Origin: SABI01 sp963663665
Lineage (GTDB): Bacteria > Spirochaetota > Spirochaetia > Sphaerochaetales > Sphaerochaetaceae
Length of the DNA: 64,000 nt
Direction of reading: 5' to 3'
Assembly: GCA_963663665.2 (NCBI GenBank)
Contig: CAXXKP010000010.1
Location: 372,001-436,000, forward strand
In this document: piece after piece, positions 1-7,523 of the stretch
Numbering within the stretch: the first letter of the stretch is position 1
Layout of the letters: every line of letters begins with the position of its first letter
Notes under the pieces: model-generated
The model's input: only the letters and a program-made list of their open reading frames with translations
What the model was told of the DNA's origin: nothing
The model's database searches: none
Program-made: the position numbers and the translations under genes

Positions 1-242
1 AAGTTGTGAAAAGAGCAGTAAGCCAAGAAAATCCACTGGAGGCAGAGATTTCTCTCCTTCGCTTACAATATAATCAAATTGAACAATTGAAAGAGGGTCA
101 TTACTATGATTCCATTTCTCTATATGCGTATGCTTTACAACTACGAATTCTAGAGAGAAAGAATCGATTTATCCCAATAGAAGGGAATACTGAGTTCAAA
201 CGATTGTTCACAAATTTACAATCTATCATTAAGAGCATATAA
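1..242 (+). CDS. DUF2764-like V-ATPase operon protein, 3' part only
   Basis: The reading frame is open to the left edge and ends at 242, 15 bases before atpA, so this is the C-terminal part of a gene cut by the window. The visible part (about 78 residues) is helical and charged, with a SISLYAYALQLRILERKNRF stretch resembling the C-terminal end of DUF2764 family proteins as I recall them. In spirochaete V-ATPase operons a DUF2764 gene sits between the subunit E gene and atpA, which matches the position here. Its role is not established. A stalk or subunit C-like function is only an inference from position. The family call rests on a short C-terminal match plus synteny. The GTG at 6 is an internal codon, not a start. 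Confidence 0.7.
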   Translation, partial: VVKRAVSQENPLEAEISLLRLQYNQIEQLKEGHYYDSISLYAYALQLRILERKNRFIPIEGNTEFKRLFTNLQSIIKSI

Positions 243-257
243 ACGGAGTAAAGAGAT

Positions 258-2024
258 ATGACATACAATAAAGGTCGCGTCACCGGAGTCAATGGTAATA
301 TGGTAACAGCCTCATTTGAGGGAACAATTTCATTGAATGAAGTGGGTTACATCCTACTTGAAGAAAATAGACTTAAATCAGAGGTCATTAGAATTTCAGG
401 AGATACTGCATCAATGCAGGTTTTTGAAATGACTAATGGCATAAAAGTTGGTGATGAAGTTGAATTTTCAGGAGAGCTATTAAGTGTAGAGTTGGGCCCA
501 GGTCTTTTATCTCAAATTTATGATGGATTACAAAATCCACTACCTGAACTTGCTGTTCAGTGTGGATTCTTCCTCCAACGAGGTGTTTATCTGCAACCTA
601 TCGCAGATGCCGCATGGGACTTTACCCCTATAGTGAAAAAAGGGGATAAAGTGTTTCCTGCAGACGCGCTTGGGACAGTACCAGAGGGAATTTTTACTCA
701 TAAAATCATGGTTCCCTTTACCTTTGCAAATGAAGAATGGGAAGTTATTTCTATAAAAAAAGCAGGGAATTACCAAGTTAGAGATGAAATTGCTGTACTA
801 AAAAATTCTAAAGGTGTAGAAAAGTCAGTAACAATGGTCTTTACTTGGCCAATTAAAAGACCAATTAATTTTTACAAAGAAAGATTACGACCGACTGAAC
901 CACTTATTACAAAAGTAAGAATTATTGACACATTCCTCCCTGTCGCAAAGGGTGGAACATACTGTATTCCTGGCCCTTTTGGTGCTGGTAAAACAGTACT
1001 TCAACATATGACAAGCAGAAATGCTGATGTCGATATTGTTATTATTGCTGCTTGTGGAGAAAGAGCTGGTGAAGTTGTGGAAACACTCAAAGAGTTTCCA
1101 GAACTCATTGACCCAAGAACAGGTAAAACATTGATGGAAAGAACAATAATCATTTGTAACACAAGTAGTATGCCTGTTGCGGCACGTGAAGCATCAGTTT
1201 ATACAGCAGTTACAATAGGTGAATATTATCGTCAAATGGGATTAAATATTCTGCTTCTAGCAGATAGTACAAGCCGTTGGGCTCAGGCTATGAGAGAAAT
1301 GAGCGGGAGACTCGAAGAAATTCCAGGGGAAGAAGCCTTCCCTGCATATCTTGAATCAGTAATTGCTTCTTTCTATGAAAGAGCAGGGATTGTAAAATTA
1401 AAAGATGGTACTACAGGTTCCGTTACTATTGGAGGGACTGTAAGTCCAGCCGGAGGGAATTTCGAGGAACCAGTCACTCAAGCTACTCTAAAAGTTGTTG
1501 GAGCTTTTCATGGGTTAAGTAGGGAACGTAGTGATGCTAGAAAATATCCAGCAATCCACCCTCTAGATTCCTGGAGTAAGTATGGAAGTGTGATCGACAA
1601 TGAAAAAGTTGATTATGCTCGTGAAATTCTCTTCAGAGGAAACGAAGTGAGTCAGATGATGAAAGTCGTAGGGGAAGAAGGAACAAGCTTAGACGATTAC
1701 CTTTTATATTTGAAAAGCGAACTCATCGACAGTGTTTACCTTCAACAAAATTCCTTTGATCCGGTTGACTTCGCAGCTCCTATAGAACGTCAAGAAATAG
1801 TATTTGACCTTCTTTTTAATGTTCTTGCTTCTAATGTTAAGATTGAAGATAAAAAGGATGCTAGATCTTTCATTAATGATTTACGTCAAAAGTTCATTGA
1901 CTGGAATAATACTCCAAAAGACGATGATCGTTTTGAATTATACAAGAGTGATATACAGCAGAGCATTTCAAAACTCTTTATCTCGTATGATAAGAGAGCC
2001 TCGAAGATCCTCAACAAGAAATAG
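258..2024 (+). CDS. atpA: V/A-type ATP synthase catalytic subunit A
   Basis: Catalytic nucleotide-binding subunit of the membrane-associated V/A-type ATPase; it hydrolyses or makes ATP in the A3B3 head. The protein has 588 residues, the usual length for the family. The P-loop GPFGAGKT is at residues 239-246, followed by the CGERAGEV segment and the LLLADSTSRWAQAMREMSGR stretch typical of A subunits. The long insert before the P-loop (about residues 90-200, the non-homologous region) separates it from F-type beta subunits. The ATG at 258 has GGAG at 245-248. It is followed by atpB, with the atpB Shine-Dalgarno overlapping the atpA stop codon, so the two are co-transcribed and probably translationally coupled. 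Confidence 0.97.
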   Translation: MTYNKGRVTGVNGNMVTASFEGTISLNEVGYILLEENRLKSEVIRISGDTASMQVFEMTNGIKVGDEVEFSGELLSVELGPGLLSQIYDGLQNPLPELAVQCGFFLQRGVYLQPIADAAWDFTPIVKKGDKVFPADALGTVPEGIFTHKIMVPFTFANEEWEVISIKKAGNYQVRDEIAVLKNSKGVEKSVTMVFTWPIKRPINFYKERLRPTEPLITKVRIIDTFLPVAKGGTYCIPGPFGAGKTVLQHMTSRNADVDIVIIAACGERAGEVVETLKEFPELIDPRTGKTLMERTIIICNTSSMPVAAREASVYTAVTIGEYYRQMGLNILLLADSTSRWAQAMREMSGRLEEIPGEEAFPAYLESVIASFYERAGIVKLKDGTTGSVTIGGTVSPAGGNFEEPVTQATLKVVGAFHGLSRERSDARKYPAIHPLDSWSKYGSVIDNEKVDYAREILFRGNEVSQMMKVVGEEGTSLDDYLLYLKSELIDSVYLQQNSFDPVDFAAPIERQEIVFDLLFNVLASNVKIEDKKDARSFINDLRQKFIDWNNTPKDDDRFELYKSDIQQSISKLFISYDKRASKILNKK

Positions 2025-2036
2025 GTGGAAAAAGAT

Positions 2037-3335
2037 ATGCAAAAAATCTATACAAAGATTGAATCAATAGCTGGAAACGTAATTAGCGTAAAAGCTGAAA
2101 ATGTTCGTAACGGGGACCTTGCAGTAGTAACAAGTAGTCACGGAACCTCTCTAGCTAATGTTATTAAACTAGATAAAAACATTGTCTCTCTTCAGGTTTT
2201 TAGTGGTGGACGAGGTGTTTCAACAGGTGATAAGGTGAGATTTTTAGGCTATCCTATGAGAGTCTCCTATAGTGATAATCTTCTTGGAAGAATTTTCACT
2301 GGTTCTGGGGTACCACGAGATAACGGACCCGAACTTACCGATAACATGATTGATATCGGAGGACCTGCTGTTAACCCTGCAAAAAGAATTATTCCTCGTA
2401 ATATGATTCGTACAGGTATTCCAATGATTGATGTTTTTAATACACTTGTTGAATCACAAAAACTGCCGATCTTCAGCGTATCTGGAGAACCTTATAATGA
2501 GGTTCTTGCTCGTATTGCGATGCAAGCTGAAGTAGACCTTATTATTCTTGGTGGCATGGGTTTAAAATATGATGATTATCTTTTTTTCAAAGATACTTTA
2601 GAAAAAAGTGGTGCTATGAGTAGAACAATTTTCTTTGTTCATACAGCAAGTGACCCGACAGTAGAATGTCTATTAGTACCAGATATTTCTCTTGCAGTAG
2701 CAGAAAAGTTCGCCCTAGATGGGAAAAAAGTTCTAGTTTTATTAACAGATATGACTAACTTTGCTGATGCGATGAAAGAAATTGCAATTACCATGGAGCA
2801 GGTACCTTCAAATAGAGGTTATCCAGGAGATCTATATTCTTCACTTGCTGCTCGTTATGAAAAAGCTGTTGATTTTGAAGGAGCCGGATCTTTAACTATT
2901 TTAGCAGTAACAACGATGCCTGGAGATGATGTAACTCACCCAGTTCCAGACAATACAGGATATATCACAGAGGGGCAGTATTACCTTAAGAATTCGAGAA
3001 TCGAACCTTTTGGGTCTCTTTCTCGATTAAAACAACAGGTTAATAAAGATACTCGTGATGATCACAGGGCACTCATGGATGGTATGATTAAACTTTATTC
3101 ATCGTATAAAGAATCATTAGAGAAGAAATCTATGGGATTCTTAATGAGTGAGTGGGATGATAAATTACTTACTTATGGTGAATTATTTGAATCTAAATTG
3201 ATGGATTTATCTGTAAATATTCCTCTCGAGGAAGCTCTCGACTTAGGCTGGACAATCTTAAGTACATGTTTTGAACCAAAAGAGACCGGTATGCGAAGTG
3301 AATTGGTCATGAAATATTGGCCTAAAAAAGGCTAA
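2037..3335 (+). CDS. atpB: V/A-type ATP synthase subunit B
   Basis: Non-catalytic partner of subunit A in the A3B3 head. I place the start at the ATG at 2037, giving 432 residues that begin MQKIYTKIESIAGNVISV, because AGGTGG at 2023-2028 is well spaced for it. An in-frame GTG at 2025 overlaps that Shine-Dalgarno and is less likely. The position equivalent to a P-loop reads FSVSGEPYNEVLARI, the degenerate form expected of B subunits. The LLTDMTNFADAMKEI segment and the PGYPGDLYSSLA-like segment (here RGYPGDLYSSLAARYEKA) are family hallmarks. It lies in the operon between atpA and atpD. Confidence 0.96.
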   Translation: MQKIYTKIESIAGNVISVKAENVRNGDLAVVTSSHGTSLANVIKLDKNIVSLQVFSGGRGVSTGDKVRFLGYPMRVSYSDNLLGRIFTGSGVPRDNGPELTDNMIDIGGPAVNPAKRIIPRNMIRTGIPMIDVFNTLVESQKLPIFSVSGEPYNEVLARIAMQAEVDLIILGGMGLKYDDYLFFKDTLEKSGAMSRTIFFVHTASDPTVECLLVPDISLAVAEKFALDGKKVLVLLTDMTNFADAMKEIAITMEQVPSNRGYPGDLYSSLAARYEKAVDFEGAGSLTILAVTTMPGDDVTHPVPDNTGYITEGQYYLKNSRIEPFGSLSRLKQQVNKDTRDDHRALMDGMIKLYSSYKESLEKKSMGFLMSEWDDKLLTYGELFESKLMDLSVNIPLEEALDLGWTILSTCFEPKETGMRSELVMKYWPKKG

Positions 3336-3347
3336 TTGGAGTAATTA

Positions 3348-3977
3348 ATGGCGAGTGTCAAACTTACTAAAAACGAGCAGAAGAAACAAAAAGACCAACT
3401 CAAACAATTTCTTCGGTATCTACCGACATTGCAGTTGAAAAAACAACAACTGCAAATGGTAATACGACAGATAGAGAGTGAAGTTGTTTCTCTCAAGGTT
3501 AAGCAGAAACAGATGGTACATGACCTTCAACCTTGGGTTGCTGTTTTTAATGAAAATACATACTTTGAAAAAAAATCTTCACTTGAACATTTAGTTGTTG
3601 TCGATAAAGTAGAGAAAGAGAAAGGAAATATTGCTGGTGTCTCTATTCCAGTATTCAAGAATCTTACTTTTAAACAGATTTCGTATAATGTCGACGTTTA
3701 TCCTTTATGGATTGATAAAGGGATTTTAGCACTCAGAGAGATTGCAATATTTGATGCAAAAATCGCGACTCTTGAGAAACAAGTGGAGTTATTAGGAAGA
3801 GAACTGAGAGTAACTAGTCAGAGAGTGAATCTCTTCGAAAAAGTTAAAATACCCGAAACAAAGTTCAACATTAGGAAAATACAAATATATCTTGGAGATC
3901 AGCAAACCTCTGCAGTTGTGAGAGGTAAGATTTCTAAACGGAAATTAGTGAAGAAAGTCACACAGGAGATAGCATGA
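3348..3977 (+). CDS. atpD: V/A-type ATP synthase subunit D (central stalk)
   Basis: Central-stalk subunit that turns inside the A3B3 head and couples it to the membrane ring. The 209 residues are mostly long amphipathic helices. The N-terminal coiled coil (about residues 5-70, rich in K, Q and L) and the C-terminal coiled coil (about 125-175) flank a short middle section, the normal plan for subunit D. It starts 12 bases after atpB with GGAG upstream of the ATG. It overlaps atpI by four bases (ATGA at 3974-3977), which implies coupled translation. Confidence 0.93.
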   Translation: MASVKLTKNEQKKQKDQLKQFLRYLPTLQLKKQQLQMVIRQIESEVVSLKVKQKQMVHDLQPWVAVFNENTYFEKKSSLEHLVVVDKVEKEKGNIAGVSIPVFKNLTFKQISYNVDVYPLWIDKGILALREIAIFDAKIATLEKQVELLGRELRVTSQRVNLFEKVKIPETKFNIRKIQIYLGDQQTSAVVRGKISKRKLVKKVTQEIA

Positions 3978-5833
3978 TAGTAGAAATGAAACGAGTCTCA
4001 ATTGTGATGCGTACTCATGAGAAAAATGAACTCCTAAGGAAATTAAGAAAAATTGGTATTATTCATCTTGATGAAGTGAATGTGAGTACATCCAAAATTG
4101 AGGATCTTGATAGTCAATCGATAGAATTAAACAGAGTCTTAGCAACACTTAAAGAAATAGAAAACAATCAAGCAAAGAAGACGAAGAAAAATAAAAATAA
4201 TTCTTATTCAATAGTCGACGAAGAGACTTTTTCCTCATTGCATAAAAGACTTAGCTGGCTTATTAGCTCTGTAGAAGAAAAAGAAGATATTCTTCAATCC
4301 TTAAAAAAAGATATAGATTTTCTCACCCCATTTGGACAGATTTCTCTTGATGACCTAGCATTTCTTAAAGAATATGGATACCCCCTTCATCTCTACTCTG
4401 TGGAGAATGAAAGTTTAAAAGATATAACCACTGAATTTATAAAGATAAAAAGTGATAAAAAATTTACTCTCGTTGCAACAATTAAGAACACAATTGATGA
4501 AAGAGAACCTATTTATCTGCCTTCCTATTCACTAGAAGATTCTAAACAAATGCTAAAGAAAATCAAAGGGGAACTTACAGAAATTAATTCAGAGCTTATT
4601 GAGAATATTTCTCATATCGCGAGCTATATACATTACCTTGAAGTATTAGAAAGTGAAAAGGTATTTGAGAAGGTCTCCTCATCAATGGATGAAGAAGAAG
4701 GTATTATTACCTGGTTGAGTGGATACCTTCCAGTTACCAAAAAAGATATATTTACTGAGTTTGCTCTTACGAACCATCTTGGATATGCTTTAAGTGAGAT
4801 TAGAGAAGATGAAAATCCACCTTCTCTTGTGAGTAATAATAAGGTTGTTCGAATCATCTCTCCTGTATTTGATATCTTAGGTACCGTTCCAGGTTACAGA
4901 GAATATGATATTTCTATGTGGTTCCTTATGTTTTTTGCCCTCTTTTTCGCAATGATTGTAGGGGATGGCGCTTACGGACTCATTTTTCTCATAGGAGCAA
5001 TCACCTTACATATTAAAACTAAAAAGAGTACAAATGCAGTTATTCTCCTTTATGTTCTCTCGATAACTTCGATTATTTGGGGGGCTGTAACTGGTACATG
5101 GTTTGGTTCCTATACTATTATTAGTAGTGTCCCATTTCTCCAATCTCTTGTGATACCAAATATCTCAAGTTACCCTGAATTATTTGGATTGCCTGTAACA
5201 ACTGCACAAAATACTGTAATGCAATTTTGTTTTATCATTGGTACTGTTCAACTCTCATTAGCGTGTGTGATGAATATACATCATAAAATAGGAACAAAAG
5301 ATATATCAGCGGTAGCAGATGTTGGTTGGTTAATGATGATAGATGCACTTTATTTCCTTGTATTATCATTAGTAATAGGTTCTTCTATGAATGCTTCAGT
5401 TATTGCTTACATTGTAGGTATAGGATTCCTTCTTGTAGTAGTTTTCGGAGCTCAAGGTCCTGGGATCTCATTTTTAAAAGGACTTGCTGGAGGAGCTGCT
5501 AATCTATTTACAACATTCTTGAATTCAATTAGTGCTTTTAGCAATATTATTAGCTATATCCGCTTATTTGCTGTGGGAATGGCCTCTTTAGCAATAGCAC
5601 AATCTTTTAATACGATGGCTGATGGATTCTTATCAGGTTTTGCACTTCCAGCTGGTATTATTATTTTAGTTTTTGGGCACGGATTGAACATTGCTATGGC
5701 ACTCTTGAGTGTAGTTGTTCATGGAGTAAGACTTAATTTATTAGAGTTCTCTGGGCAACTTGGAATGGAGTGGACAGGATATCAGTACAACCCGTTTAGA
5801 GAAACGGTTAAACACACATCACACACGTTGTGA
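3974..5833 (+). CDS. atpI: V/A-type ATP synthase subunit I (a-type membrane stator)
   Basis: Large stator subunit that forms the ion half-channels against the K ring. The 619 residues divide into a cytoplasmic, partly coiled-coil N-terminal half (about 1-305) and a membrane C-terminal half with several hydrophobic segments. The conserved SNIISYIRLFAVGMASLAIA helix, carrying the stator arginine, is followed by the GHGLNIAMALLSVVVHGVRL segment. The protein ends with an aromatic, charged tail (EWTGYQYNPFRE) typical of subunit I. The start overlaps the atpD stop. It is followed by atpK after 24 bases with an AAGGAG Shine-Dalgarno. Confidence 0.95.
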   Translation: MIVEMKRVSIVMRTHEKNELLRKLRKIGIIHLDEVNVSTSKIEDLDSQSIELNRVLATLKEIENNQAKKTKKNKNNSYSIVDEETFSSLHKRLSWLISSVEEKEDILQSLKKDIDFLTPFGQISLDDLAFLKEYGYPLHLYSVENESLKDITTEFIKIKSDKKFTLVATIKNTIDEREPIYLPSYSLEDSKQMLKKIKGELTEINSELIENISHIASYIHYLEVLESEKVFEKVSSSMDEEEGIITWLSGYLPVTKKDIFTEFALTNHLGYALSEIREDENPPSLVSNNKVVRIISPVFDILGTVPGYREYDISMWFLMFFALFFAMIVGDGAYGLIFLIGAITLHIKTKKSTNAVILLYVLSITSIIWGAVTGTWFGSYTIISSVPFLQSLVIPNISSYPELFGLPVTTAQNTVMQFCFIIGTVQLSLACVMNIHHKIGTKDISAVADVGWLMMIDALYFLVLSLVIGSSMNASVIAYIVGIGFLLVVVFGAQGPGISFLKGLAGGAANLFTTFLNSISAFSNIISYIRLFAVGMASLAIAQSFNTMADGFLSGFALPAGIIILVFGHGLNIAMALLSVVVHGVRLNLLEFSGQLGMEWTGYQYNPFRETVKHTSHTL

Positions 5834-5857
5834 GATACAACGATAAGGAGATTTAAT

Positions 5858-6292
5858 ATGAATATTGGAATGATAGGTATGGCAGCAGCTCTAGGACTCT
5901 CTGCACTTGGTTCTGGTTTAGGTGCTGGAGCAGCTTCATTAGGAGCTGTTGGTGGATGGAAAAAATGTTATGCTAACGGAAAACCTGCTCCTTTTATTAT
6001 GGTAGCATTTAGTGGTGCTCCATTAACACAAACAATATATGGATTCCTCTTAATGAACTTTATTAGTGCCGCAGCTGCTGCAGGACAAGATGCAATGTTA
6101 TTATTAGCAAGCGGAGTTTTTGGTGGAATGGCAATTGGGATGTCTGCTTGGATGCAAGGCAGAGCAGCTGCTGCTGCTTCAGATGCATTCGCAGAAACCG
6201 GAAAAGGAACTGCTAACTACTTTATCGTTATTGGTATTGTAGAAACGGTAGCTCTATTTACCCTTGTATTCCTATTGCTCTTGCTGCAATAA
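5858..6292 (+). CDS. atpK: V/A-type ATP synthase subunit K (rotor ring proteolipid)
   Basis: Rotor ring subunit that carries ions across the membrane. The 144 residues form four hydrophobic helices, that is two fused hairpins. Only the second hairpin keeps the ion-binding carboxylate (GIVETVALF, Glu129). Thr57, Gln58 and Tyr61 in LTQTIYG and Gln100 in WMQGRAA occupy the positions of sodium ligands in the Enterococcus hirae NtpK ring as I remember that structure. The ring therefore looks built for Na+ rather than H+ (inference). It is the last gene of the operon, ending just before a strong terminator. Confidence 0.95.
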   Translation: MNIGMIGMAAALGLSALGSGLGAGAASLGAVGGWKKCYANGKPAPFIMVAFSGAPLTQTIYGFLLMNFISAAAAAGQDAMLLLASGVFGGMAIGMSAWMQGRAAAAASDAFAETGKGTANYFIVIGIVETVALFTLVFLLLLLQ

Positions 6293-6314
6293 ATATATCG
6301 AATTATTTATTAGA

Positions 6315-6350
6315 ATCTCCCTTATGTTATCTATAAGGGAGATCTTTTTA
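6315..6350 (+). terminator. Intrinsic terminator of the V-ATPase operon
   Basis: A perfect 11-bp stem (ATCTCCCTTAT with ATAAGGGAGAT, 6315-6325 and 6333-6343) has a 7-base loop and is followed by CTTTTTATTA. It lies 23 bases after the atpK stop codon and closes the operon. Confidence 0.92.
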
Positions 6351-6455
6351 TTATATGTAATGATTCCAAATAAGAAATGAAACTTTTGCATACCTTCTTT
6401 TCCATTTTCTACTTTTCGGGTACACTTTATTTTGATGTATAGGAAAGGGAAAAAG

Positions 6456-7523
6456 ATGAGAAGAAGTGCGAGAATAGTACCAATAAAAGATCTAACAATT
6501 GGTGGAGATGCAGATATTGCGATACAGACAATGTATTCACTTCCACTACGCTCTTTGCATGATAAACTATGGTATGAGGAATTATTATTCTCTCTCCGTT
6601 CCCTTTCAACTATGGGCTGCAATATCATTCGTTTTAGTTATCCTTCAAGTGAATATAGGGATACTTTTTCTGCAATCTGTAAAGACTCTCCCATTCCAGT
6701 AGTAGCCGATATCCATTTCGATTATAAACTTGCGAAAGAAGCCATAGCATGTGGTTCTCATAAGATTAGAATTAATCCCGGTAACATAGGTGCAAAATGG
6801 AAAGTTCAAGAAATTGTTCAATTAGCTAAAGATTCGAATGTTGCTATTAGAATTGGATTAAATGGAGGATCTTTACCTCTAAATCTCAGAAATGAAGATC
6901 CAGTTCACGCTATGGTTTCTACTGCATTAGAATATGCTTCATGGTTTGAAAGTTGGAATTTTAAAAATACCGTGCTTTCAGTAAAACATACAGATGTTGA
7001 ATCAACATATGCTAGCTACAAAGAACTTTCTACCTTATGCGATTATCCACTTCATCTAGGAGTTACTGAAGCAGGTTCCCTTGTAAGTGCAGTTACAAAG
7101 AGTACATGGGCACTTGGAAGACTACTTAGTGAAGGTATCGGCGATACTATCAGAGTGAGCATCAGCGATGATAACATCTATGAAATTGCTGCTGCAAAAG
7201 AAATTTTGAGAACTGTTGGAAGATTAAAGGGAGGAGTAAATCTTATTTCTTGCCCGAAATGTGGAAGAAGTACTTTTGATTCTATAGGATTTGTAAAAAA
7301 AATTGAAAAAAAGCTTCTTTCTGTGCAACAAGAACTCACCGTTGCTATTATGGGTTGTCAAGTGAATGGTCCAGGAGAGGCCGCCCATTCAGATATAGCC
7401 ATTACTGGGATTGGAAATAAAGTGTTCCTTTATGTAAAAGGGGAATTAGTTAAAGAAGTAATAGAAAGTGAAGCAGAACAAATATTATTTCACTATATAC
7501 AGGAGTTAGGGAATGCACAATAA
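6456..7523 (+). CDS. ispG: 4-hydroxy-3-methylbut-2-enyl diphosphate synthase (IspG/GcpE)
   Basis: Iron-sulfur enzyme of the non-mevalonate isoprenoid pathway, converting MEcPP to HMBPP in the cytosol. I place the start at the ATG at 6456 (355 residues, MRRSARIVPI), preceded by AGGAAAGGG; in-frame TTG and ATG codons at 6432-6437 lie upstream of that Shine-Dalgarno. The barrel carries VADIHFDYKLA, RINPGNIG, LHLGVTEAG and LLSEGIGDTIRVS. The cluster ligands are Cys266 and Cys269 (SCPKCGR) and Cys301 (MGCQVNGPGE). The N-terminal motif that is normally SMTNT reads TMYSLPL here, possibly a lineage variant. It overlaps uvrA by 11 bases. Confidence 0.93.
   Translation: MRRSARIVPIKDLTIGGDADIAIQTMYSLPLRSLHDKLWYEELLFSLRSLSTMGCNIIRFSYPSSEYRDTFSAICKDSPIPVVADIHFDYKLAKEAIACGSHKIRINPGNIGAKWKVQEIVQLAKDSNVAIRIGLNGGSLPLNLRNEDPVHAMVSTALEYASWFESWNFKNTVLSVKHTDVESTYASYKELSTLCDYPLHLGVTEAGSLVSAVTKSTWALGRLLSEGIGDTIRVSISDDNIYEIAAAKEILRTVGRLKGGVNLISCPKCGRSTFDSIGFVKKIEKKLLSVQQELTVAIMGCQVNGPGEAAHSDIAITGIGNKVFLYVKGELVKEVIESEAEQILFHYIQELGNAQ

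Noticed and set aside
2025..2036. GTG start of atpB at 2025
   Set aside because: It overlaps the Shine-Dalgarno that serves the ATG at 2037, and the protein from 2037 begins like other B subunits.
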